Part shown: positions 23,795 to 34,158 of the stretch, one piece after another
How positions within the stretch are numbered: the first letter of the stretch is position 1
Layout: the number at the start of each line of letters is the position of its first letter
Source of the DNA: Apostichopus japonicus
Taxonomy: Eukaryota; Echinodermata; Holothuroidea; Aspidochirotida; Stichopodidae
Direction of reading: 5' to 3'
Length of the DNA stretch: 64,000 nucleotides
Assembly (NCBI RefSeq): GCF_037975245.1
Contig: NC_092583.1
Location: 1,281,764-1,345,763, forward strand
Notes under the pieces: generated by a model
What the model saw: only the letters and a program-made list of their open reading frames with translations
The model's database searches: none
Told to the model about the DNA's origin: nothing
Made by a program: the position numbers and the translations under genes

Positions 23795-23997
23795 TTATAT
23801 ATACTTTTTTAAGGTAAAGTCGCCCAGGAAAGAACCTGGGCACGAAAACCAAACCACCAAACGACTGATCCGCTCTCAACCCCAGTCCCCTTGCATCGGG
23901 ACTGTGACTGTGTGATCATCGTCGGGTGTGCATCACCATTCCCCTCGAAAGGGAACAGATACTACACATGATCTTAGCCAAAAGGCCGAAAAGCGAT
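23795..23997 (-). mobile_element. U2 snRNA-headed SINE, copy A
   Basis: On the minus strand, 23997-23953 reproduces the 5' end of U2 snRNA for about 45 nt: stem-loop I (CGGCCTTTTGGCTAAG) and the branch-site recognition region (GTAGTATCTGTTC). It then departs completely from U2. The rest is a different body with CACAGTCACAGTC, GGGGACTGGGGTTGAGAGCG and a 7-bp-stem hairpin GCCCAGGTTCTTTCCTGGGC, ending in an A/T tail. Similar TATATAAAT sequences flank both ends, a possible target duplication. U1/U2-headed SINEs (SINEU) are known from crocodilians. The body here has not been matched to any of them. Confidence 0.8.
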
Positions 23998-24004
23998 TTA
24001 TATA

Positions 24005-24789
24005 TTGTCATTCAAATTATTTGCCCAAATTTAGGCTTACAACCCGAGAGCATGCATGGAAGCGATAGCTATAGGACTAAATGGATCTTAATATTACGAA
24101 ATGATTGTGTTGCGTGTAAAATTCTTTCTTGCCACCTGCCCAACGACATATACCCAGCTAGTAAGAGTAAAGAGCTCTTTCTGATCGGATGGTGCAGTTT
24201 TGCCATTTTCTTACCAAGAAAGGTATAAATATCTCACAAATGAATTATTTATGAGTGGAAAACGAATTATTCAACAAACCTTTACTGTACGGTTGACTGC
24301 AGTTGTAAGCAGACTCATGACTATTCATTGTCAGAAAAAAACGTCATTGAACTTTGTTCGAACCCAGGATCTCTGGAAAGCCTCTCTATACCAAACACAT
24401 AAAGGAGTTCAAAGAAGTCCCTGAACCTTGTAACCTCACTCAGTCTACTGCAAGGATAGTCCAACCAAAGTTACGACTTGTAGTAAGTTCACTAAATGGT
24501 GGAGCTGCCTTTTAGAAGTTGCTATAGGCTGCAAAATAGATAATAACTTCGAGAAAAACGAAAAAAAAAACAATCACTATAAATTTAATATTGTTATTGA
24601 CGAAGTATATGCCATACGAGTAAGACAAACCTGTGCTCATTTCCACTCATTTGATCCTGTTGCCAGAGCGCACTTACATACGGGCGTTATTTCTTTCTTC
24701 GAATGGGGCATACAAGTTTTCAGTGCAGCGCCACAGCATGTGAACTGGCTTTGTGTATGTTGATAACAACGAAGGGATGCCAAAGGTCA
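24005..24789. other. no recognised gene
   Basis: Unique AT-rich sequence between the U2-headed SINE and a hAT-like MITE. Only short ORFs without recognisable similarity. Confidence 0.5.
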
Positions 24790-24797
24790 TTTGAGTA

Positions 24798-25170
24798 CAG
24801 TGGCGTAGGAAGGTACTTTTGAGTGGGGGGGCTGAAGACTGATGGCCGGCCTGGGGGAGGGGTTTAAGGGGAGGGGGTGTCCCCCTCCCCTTTGGAATTT
24901 TTTGCATTTCCAGGTGGCCTCAGATGCAATTTGGTGCAATATAGCACACTTCAACACCCTCTCCATTTTGTAAACTTAATTTTGTATTTTCACCTGGCCT
25001 TAGATGAAATTTGGTGCTCCAAATGAGATTTTTTTCTCATTTGGAAATGAAAAAGGGGTTTTTTGACTTGCGGAGCGGGGGGGGCGGAATGATACTTCCG
25101 CCCCTCCACATTTTTCACTGGGGGGGGGCTGGCGCCCCCCCCCCCCAGCCCCCCGGTTCCTACGCCCTTG
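24798..25170. mobile_element. hAT-like MITE, 373 bp
   Basis: Ends CAGTGGCGTAGGAAGG and CCGGTTCCTACGCCCTTG form imperfect inverted repeats. A perfect 8-bp target duplication TTTGAGTA is present at 24790-24797 and 25171-25178. The interior has long G and C tracts and two similar AGATG.AATTTGGTG segments. No coding capacity. Confidence 0.87.
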
Positions 25171-25227
25171 TTTGAGTATACCGTTACAATTCTATAAAAG
25201 CATGCGATATTATGTGCTCTACTCTTA

Positions 25228-25400
25228 ACAGCTTTTGGTATTGTTTTAATGTTCCCTATATATCATTATCATCATTGCTATTGCCTACTCAGAACAGCGT
25301 TTGGTGTTGTTTTAATGTTCCCTATTATCAATCATTGCTATTGCCTACTCAGAACAGCTGTCGGTGTTGCATTAGTGGTCACTGCATCATTATATCATTG
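25228..25400 (+). repeat. short tandem duplication
   Basis: About three imperfect ~60-bp repeats with shared words GTTTTAATGTTCCCTAT and ATTGCTATTGCCTACTCAG. The ORFs over it have internal repeats only for this reason. Confidence 0.75.
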
Positions 25401-26394
25401 CTTGCTAGAGGTTCAAATAACGCTTGGCGTGTATACTGTGTACTGACACACAGACTGATACAGTCTGAACCGCATCCGGTGAAAGCTTCATTTCCACAAA
25501 ATTGAATGATATTTTTCTTTCACTGCCTTAGACTGAAGGTTATCTTCAAATGTAATGGTGATCTCTTTATTTTTATCTTTTTTTATAACATTAATAATAT
25601 ATTTTAATATTATTAATATTTTTTATAACATTAATTGGTAATCTTGAAGACATGGAGTCACATTGCAGTTTTTAGATAATGAAACGCCTGGTATTCAACT
25701 CCGGGCTGAACCATCTGGTACTCAGTGTATGTTACAGACTGTATATACCAGTGTAGCCTTAAGACGACTACGTTTCAGGCATTGCAATAGAATTTGAATT
25801 TATTGTTCATAGTATACCGTGATAATAACATCGTGAAAATGTTGGCAGACTTTTTGGCTCCAACTTGTATTTTGGAACAATGATCAACGGCACAACGGAA
25901 CAGTTATACAATACCATTTACAACCGTTGCTGATTTTATGACTATTCAATCACTTTTGATGTACTAACCATGCAAGAATGCATTTTTTCAATGGTTAAGT
26001 TATTTTCGTTTCGTTTAGTTTAGAGACCCAAGGATCAGGAAGCCTTACAGTAGCTTATTTTGTGACCCTATCCGTGTTAGATCGTGGATGAACACTGGCT
26101 TAATTCAAGCCTTCTCTTTTCGATAAGAGTTCAGAGGTAAACGAGGCAGGGGTGTGAATTCGCTTCCATTCCTGCTCCCGGGACCGCCATTTAACGTCCC
26201 CATCCGACATTCGAGGGTGTATATACCCCAGCATCTGAACACTTTCTCAAATACTGAGGTAGGCATAGGCACCCACCCATTCGACATCACGAATAAAGTT
26301 GTTTAGAAACCAAGTGCAGAACAGAAACAAATTCACAAACCAGAAATACCAAATCCACGGAAGACTCCGCACATCAGCACTGCACTGCACCGAT
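25401..26394. other. no recognised gene
   Basis: AT-rich sequence with a small repeat of TTTTTTATAACATTAAT near 25570-25635. Nothing else identifiable. Confidence 0.4.
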
Positions 26395-26495
26395 TTTTTG
26401 AATAGGTCAAGAGAATCTGGCTCTTGGCGGAATTTTGATCCGGGAACCTAAGGATTGTAAGGCGGACACTCTAACCGCTGAACCACCCCTTTGCC
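26395..26495 (-). mobile_element. tRNA-derived SINE
   Basis: On the minus strand the sequence has TGGTTCAGCGG, a perfect fit to the RNA polymerase III A box (TRGYNNANNGG), followed by TTAGAGTGTCCGCCTTACAA. A B-box-like GGTTCCCGGATC follows at the usual distance. It does not fold as an intact tRNA gene and continues into a non-tRNA body (GAGCCAGATTCTCTTGACC), so it is a SINE rather than a tRNA. Confidence 0.7.
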
Positions 26496-26499
26496 TAAT

Positions 26500-27725
26500 T
26501 TACACTGCGTTCAAGCAAGAGTGTACTTTACTTGCCTTTTTCAAGGGTCCAACTCAGGTTCATATTTTGCCAAAGCCCCAAGTTTTCTAGTTTCATTGCC
26601 GGTTCTGACTTGTGATTTGATTATGAACGTTTGCACTCAACTAGTGGCGTGTGGTTATTAAAGGGGTTTCGGTGACACCGGGTTCAGGAGAGAAAGAGGC
26701 TGGAGTCAATCCAAATTGCACTTGACGCAAAGATTTAACATTAGCTTGACTAGTATTTTTTTTCTTTACGAGGCTGAAAATAATATTAGATGATCACGTG
26801 ATGCAATTTTACTCATTTTACTACTTATGCCAACAGACAATACAAATGTCAAATATCAACGGCGAACTATGTTCTACCCTTCTTCGGAACATTTTAAAAG
26901 ATGGCGCTCTTTATGTTTGCTTCTATCAGGCTTGAAAAGCTATACTTGTTCCGGCTTACGAATGTCACGGTAGGCTATACTGACAACAACAAAAACAAGA
27001 AAAAAGTAGCGATTGACTTACGTATTTTCTGATGGCTTAAGGTGATTGTTTTACACAATTGATGATTTTTTTTTTTGGCATCTTGACCCAGCACAATGGC
27101 TACATCTTTAGGTCAAAAGCGCATTCTCATAGAATTTAATTGCTTTAAATTTGGCAGTATTTCGTAAATACGGATCTGACAACCAGCAGGGTTAAATATC
27201 GTCATCGGAGCATTTGACCTGAAAATTTCTTTGTTTCATATAATAATCACCAATCAATCAGTTAATATGATCATTTATTCATAGAAGTAAAAAAATATTT
27301 CTCCCCCCCCCCCCCAAAAAAAAAAAAAATCTGGCGACGCAAAGAACATTGACATCAAAGTCAATATTCTAAACGTTTTCAGGTTTGAAGGATAAATTAT
27401 CTAGAAGATTTTATAGTCTACGTAAATCTTTTGAAGAACAACTTACCAGATGACGTCACAGACCACCTACTGTAATATAGCTTCCCTGAGTAAGGGAAGG
27501 TTTTATTAGCCCATCAAAAACAGGTTCCAATCTATCAACCCTGACTCGAGTTAAGGACAAAATACTGAGATGCTGTTTTCCAATGACAGTGTGGAATGTT
27601 TTACCTCTCTCTTTCTCTCTTCAATCATTTTTTTTTTACTTTCTTGGCCACCAGATTATCTCTTTAAAGGGTGTGAAGACTCGCGCAAAAAGAAACGTCT
27701 AATGCCGGTCATTTGACCTAGTTTC
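26500..27725. other. no recognised gene
   Basis: Unique sequence. A poly-C tract directly followed by poly-A lies near 27303-27329. No ORF with recognisable content. Confidence 0.4.
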
Positions 27726-28025
27726 GAATGAGGTGTAACAGAAGTGTTTAACACCACCATTGATCCCAGAAAATACACACACAGCTTGCTACCGTCGGTA
27801 ATTAGACACTAGTGTACAGTCAGTACATACAGCTGCGGTCAATACCCACAGCACAGTATACAAACCATACAGCGATGGACATCTCAGGTCCAGCTAAAGA
27901 TAGCAAGGTATCACGTTTCATTACTGTCTGCATTTTTTAGCGACACGAACAAAACGTCACTTGCAAGCAACAGAAAGTTAACTTTTTCAGATGGCCGCAC
28001 GCGGTTTGTGGCGAGTCTTCAATGC
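27726..28025 (+). repeat. 300-bp dispersed repeat, copy 1
   Basis: Very similar over its whole length to 63574-63874, in the same orientation. Both start GAATGAGGTGTAACAGAAGT and end GAGTCTTCAATGC. I see no terminal inverted repeats, A/B box or tail, so the element type is unknown. Confidence 0.88.
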
Positions 28026-28740
28026 ATTGAGCTCTCCTCTGAAATTCTTACGAGTACAAGACTTTATACGAACCGCTCGGCGTCATTTCTTTGCGTTTGT
28101 GTCGTCAGAGATTTTTTTAGTTCGGAAACAAGCAGCTGCTTTAGGAAGATTATAAATAGGTAAACTTACAAACAAAAAAATCCATATAAATCTTACCTTG
28201 AAAAACTAACCTTTTTTCAACTTGAACTTCTTCACTGGACAACCAGCAATGTTTAAAACTTTCAAAAACATTTTTAGCTACTGAGAGGAAATAAATTCTG
28301 GAAGTTAAAAGCTAAATACGGCTGGTTGGTATGTCTCCATGTCAGCAAATAGAATAAAGCAAGAATGTCGTTGATAGAATTTGATAAAATAAACAACAAG
28401 AACAACACCGACATTAACATAGAAATAAACAGAACATCACTGCTGGTGGCACAGGCAATTTATCGAGGACGTTACGAGACACAAAATAAAACACAAAAGT
28501 TATTAGAATACATGTACGGACAAACAAATTGTATATGACTGTAGGCTGTGCGTTTGCTTTTCTTTATTCTGACCGAGGGCTTGAACAAAAGAATTCCAGG
28601 TCCTTTGTTGTGATTTCTAAAGAATCACCACGTCCTCACAAGAATTCTATTGTTAAGGGGTATTATTAAGGTTAGGGTACTAGGATTTGAACAATGGGAA
28701 AAAACAATGGGGTCCTCGGTCTGAATGTAAGACACAGCTA

Positions 28741-28760
28741 TGTGTGTGTGTGTGTGTGTG
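28741..28760. repeat. (TG)10 microsatellite
   Basis: Uninterrupted TG dinucleotides. The surrounding stretch 28030-29080 holds no recognised gene; further exons of the minus-strand domain-repeat gene could lie there or beyond, but I found none. Confidence 0.95.
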
Positions 28761-29083
28761 ATTGAAGTATAATATTCTGGTGGTTGTTGATCTATAAAAT
28801 GTTATTGAATGTGAATTAACTTAATTAAAATCATAATAAATGGTTACATTGAATAGCTTTCGTCGTTTTCTGCTCTTTGTTTACTTTCTTAATTAGATAT
28901 TTGCGATCAGGTCTTTATTAGTCCACTAAGTATGTATATGTATATATGTTGTTGTTGTTACTTGTTGTTTATATTAATTGTATTTATTACCGTAGGTAAT
29001 GATGTGATGCTTTCGTGGGATATAGAATCCTTGTGCCAGTATTTGTTTCATTTTTTCTTCTTCTTATGAATAGTAATATATAC

Positions 29084-29509
29084 CTACGCAAGCTTCCTCC
29101 CGGCAGTGGATAACCTCTTGCTTCGTATCGGGAAAGATGACGTCATAGTTTGGCGACGGTAAATCCCCCTTAGACAGCGCCAGGCAAAGATATTTCAAAG
29201 GACCGCATCCGAGAGGCTCTGTCCAAAATGGATGACTTTTGACGCCATTGAAAGACAACAGATCACCCCCTTGGTACGGTGTAGACGCTTCTTCGGCAGT
29301 CAGAATCTGAGAGATATACGGATGAATATTTCTGATACTGCCGTCCTCGGTTTCACTTGTGAACATAGCCAGTTGCCATAAACCAGCTCCGATGACGTCA
29401 GGACTACACGGGTCTATGCTTACTCGTACATCAAACACCACGGTGGCATTATCTCCTGGGTCCACCTCAGTTATATTACGTGACCAACCTAGCTCAAGGA
29501 TTGCTATGC
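29084..29509 (-). CDS. domain-repeat gene, repeat exon C
   Basis: 426 bp between ATAAAG|GC and GTAG|GTATAT, phase 1-1, about 142 residues. Visible elements: NITEV and DNATVV sequons, [41 protein letters not shown] and HCREEACVG. If the donor is not used, the frame ends after a few more codons at a TAA, so this could also be the last exon. Confidence 0.72.
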
Positions 29510-32500
29510 CTTTATAAATGAATGAAAGAAAGGGCCAGGTAGAAATAGCATAGAATCAAATTTACGGCGAGAGTTTTGATGGCAATCCTTAGCGAAAATC
29601 ACACTTCAAAAGTTGTGAACTAAATTGCCCTTTCCAAGTAAAACTTTACCCGTGTAGCTTATGCAAACCATAAACCACCAATGTACAATGCGTATGCGTA
29701 CAGGGTGGTTATGATTACGCAAGAACTGGCCATATGTCAGATAAATTTGCATGTGCCTCCCTCACTCCCGCCCAACCCCCCCCCCCCCTTCTCCCGTAAA
29801 ACATTTCACTGGGATGATTTATTATACGCGACTTTGCGTGTGAAAAACTCGAAGCGCGCTTGATCTGCTTATATTTACTTCTCGAATACGCGTTACTTAA
29901 CAAACCACAAAACATATAACTTCGGCAACAGCTTTGAGTGAACTCACCTGCATTGCATTCCTGTGGTACACACGATATCAATGAAGTGTCACCCATCTCC
30001 GTTATAAACGTGTAGTCCGGAGTTGGACCTTCCGCTTTTGCGAATTCCACGCAAAAGTACGGATACTCCTTAATGCATCCGATAGAACCTAATTCGAAGT
30101 CGGTTACTATATCAGAGAAGGATATCGGCCGCGCGTCGGATAAACGCTCTGCACTTTGAAGAGCATTCAGTGATTGTCTGACTTCAGCGTATCGGGTCCC
30201 GTTGCCGTCGATACTCGAACTACCGTACAAGCCAACACGCCATAGTCCTTCACCTTTCAAATCTCGAGTATTCTCTGTGAAATTCACCCACAAGTCCAAT
30301 TCTACTGGTCGTGCACATCCTTTAGCCGGACGTTCAAGGGGTATCATGGACCATTCGAAGTCTATGGCTGAAACACCTATATAAGACGAAAGATAATCTT
30401 AACTTGATAAGACGGCTGTGAAAGATGGCTGGGCCATGGAGGGAGGGGAGGGAAGCGGCGTGTACAGTTACCGGACCGGGATCAATTCTGGACATTTTCC
30501 CTCTCAAATATTATTTAAACATGTCATTTTTGGTTAACCAATTTTCCCTTTTTCAAGATAATGGCACTTTTGATATATAACAAATGGCATTAACAATTAA
30601 GTTACAAAGATAGAAGAAAAATGGCGTTACCATTTTATATTCGAAAAGAGACACTCGTAATTTTTTGAAAATTAAGGGGCACTTTTGAGGTTTTCCACGA
30701 ACCTGGTAGGATATGTCAGTCCTGTGCCCCTTACTCCGCCGCCCATGGTGTCACCTAACCAACTTGTAACTTTTCTTTTTTTCAAGACGTCCACCATTTG
30801 AACACGTTTTCTTACATTCCAAGGCTTAATTGAACTTACTTATTATATGTACAATGCCTAACGGAAACCATTCCGTTTGCTAATCCCCAAATAAGAAGAA
30901 GAAAAAGATTATGGGAATTTTGTTTTTCTTTCTTACCGTAACATTGGCCAAGTGGAACGCAATCAACCAACGTTACTCCTTCGTCTCCTTCTACGTTCAT
31001 TGTGTAAGTTAGATTATATCCAGGAATTAAATTATCGGATTGGTCGAATCTTACGCAAAAATACTGAAAGTCTGAACAAACACCCTCTTGAGCGGTTAGC
31101 ATGTCTATAATATTCAGGAATTCGAGCGTAGCAGAATCTCTTTCTTTTAGAAATCCCTGCGAGCTTAGCTCTGGTATAAGAACGTTCTCCTCGAATGATA
31201 ATTTTCTTCCCGATCCATCTTCATTTTGACTAATCCACTTGCTGATCTTCCACAAGTCAGATCCTTCGATCTCTGCCGAAGTTCTCGACGGATCGATTGA
31301 AACTGCGACATCGTACTGCATTAAATGATTAGCGCCCTCTTTTAATTCAAAGCCAGGCTCCAGACGGTTGTGAACAGATAATACCGTGAACTCTGCGAAG
31401 CCAAAAGAAAAAAGTCAGAAGGAATGTAAACATTTATCTTGGGGGCCAAAGTAAAGACATAAAATTAATCAAGTCTACTTCTGGGGGAGAGGAGGGGCTG
31501 TGGGGGAGTGGGGCTGGGGCTGTGGGGGCTGTGGGAGTGGGGCTGTGGGAGTGGGGGAGTGGGGCTGTGGGGGCCTCTGGGGGAGAGGAGGGGCCATTTA
31601 TCTTGGGGGCCAAAGTAAAGACATAAAATTAATCAAGTCTACTTCTGGGGGAGAGGAGGGGCTGTACCCCCCCCCCTTCTCCTCACACATACAAACTGAC
31701 GGATATCACATAAAATCGTAGAGTATCGGTCATTGCTATACCTACAACATGTTGGCATCATGTATTTGCGATACAAGTTCTTCAACATGTAGCACCGTTT
31801 TGAATCAAAGCACCCTCAAGTCTTAAACCTATCTTAAACCTCACCACAGGAGGGCATAGCATCACAGCCTACCCCAACACCTACCCCCCCCCTTCCCCTC
31901 AACATGAAATAAATATAGTAATTCGTTAAATAAAGGATGTTAACTCGTTAAAATATGATTTTCATATTCGTTATCGGCAAACTTCATTTCGTTTGATAAA
32001 TGCTTAGAACTCGGCATGGCAGATCCAAACACGCAATTAACAGTAAGTAATGCAAGCTTGAGAACTCGAAAAGGTTCCCCTTTTTGCCTCCCCCCCCCCT
32101 CCCCTGACTTGGGAGATAACAGCCTATCCGTCGTTAAGAAAGAAAACAAAACAACAAAAGGGGAAGAGGAGGGGGGCGGGGGTATTGTTTTTTAATATTT
32201 AGTAATACAATATTAATTTATTAAATTGATATTTTAATTGTGTAGACGACGACTGCGGGTGTTAAAATGGCATATATATTATGCACTATTGAATCAGTTT
32301 TATCTATACGTAGACAGTAACCGTTTTAGAGATGATATACCTCAAGGACGTTATCCATTTAGTGAATAAAATGCCGGCATGCACGATTATCAAAGCAAAT
32401 CCAGGTGGTACTTGGATTTGGTCATTAGATCTGCAAACTGGGAACAGTCAGAAGCAATTCAACGGTGCTGCACTGCCGAATTACCGGCAACCCGTTCATC

Positions 32501-34063
32501 TTGGGTAGGTCTCTACAAGGTATCGTTAGTTCCTATAGGCGGAACTCACTTATTAATAATGAAGTAATAGCGATTATTATATAGCCATGATCCGTTCGCG
32601 TGGCGATTTCCAAATAAGAAAGACCGCGACGGTATGTAGATATGCATAGCAGACGTGTATATTAGTAGTGAGTCCGTGGGAACTCCTACGGTATAGTTTG
32701 AAACACATTTAGGGTGCTCGCCCTGATGAATTTGTACTTGTTTTAAAGGTACTCTTTGAATATCGACTGGCAAAAGGGTGTAGCATAATATATGTATAAG
32801 CGTTCTGGTAGATTGGCATGTACTTTTGATAACCGAAGTTCTCATATGATAAATTTGTACCGAACGCGAACTTGAGGACAAGCAGGTGTGACGTCATAAA
32901 TCGATACATGTTTCAATTATTATTTCCTCTTATTTAATATCATTATTTAATATTTCCCACCGATGTTCAGTGAGGTTGGAACCCTATTTAACCAGAGCAA
33001 CTTAGTACGAACGGCAATACAGAACACAAGAATTATTATATAAAATAAGAAAGAAATAAATAAATTTTAAAATAAAATAAAAAACGGAAAAAAGGTCTGC
33101 TTAAAAATAGACGGTCGATTTTTCTCTCGTCATAGTCGTAACAGTTCACATTAGGGTATTGAAGTGTACCATTAAGATTTTCGGCATGGGTTTCCAATCA
33201 TTTCGCAGACAGGAAATCATTTTCACTTGTACAATGCTAATGTATCGTCCCGGTTTGTGCTGAAGGGATGTTTGCAGCCGTTTCACAAGGTTACCAATTT
33301 AGTTATATTTTGTCTATATCATTACTATTAATTTTTTAATTATGATATTTTATTCAGGAAAACTCGTATACCGTAGATGTTACCGTATCATAACATTATC
33401 ATATATCGCTCCCTCATCCTGTTTTCGTTTTGCAAGCAAAGGTCATACAACATGACAAGATAATAAGAACATTATATGTAAAGTTAGGTTCAAGCTATAT
33501 TTTAAATGAAATTGTCCATATATACAGCTACCGGTAACTTAACCAGTTTACCGGAGCCGATTTGGTAATCAAAGTATACTTAAAGGTCTACGGACACCTA
33601 ATGACAACATTACCATAATCACTCTAATAGGCATTTAAAATCATGAAAATAGCTGCAACTCTGATCAAAATCCATGAAAGATTGACCATTTTACAAGTCT
33701 ATTCATATTTCTATAGTATTTATGAATAAACATGAGCTAAATATGCACATTGTAGATGTAAAGGGAGTGACTGCCTTGAAATGTATTGAGTGAATTTGGT
33801 GAGCTGGGCTATATTCCGTGTGTTGTATGCAGTAGATTCTTCAAGCCTATCTTCAAGGGTTACGAAGTATAAAAATACTAACCAAAATTATATATCTTTT
33901 GATTACCTGGCATTCTTTGTTGTTGTTGCTAATTCAAAGATCCGATTATAAAATCCAGCAGCACCGTGGATTGATTCCCTAATGAGAAAACTTGGGAAGC
34001 GAAGGCAGGTGAAGGGAGGGGTGGGGGTGGGGGCGAGTGGAGGAAGGGAAGGGTTTACATGCC

Positions 34064-34158
<95 letters not shown>

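Noticed and set aside
23953-23997. Functional U2 snRNA gene
   Set aside because: Only the first ~45 nt match U2. The Sm site and the 3' stem-loops are absent, and a SINE body follows.
26395-26495. tRNA gene
   Set aside because: A-box and B-box-like sequences are present, but the cloverleaf stems do not pair and the sequence continues into a SINE body.
32709-32909. Weak similarity to 4750-4860 in the 5-kb unit
   Set aside because: Only a ~45-base stretch looks alike in reverse orientation; too short and diverged to support a relationship by eye.
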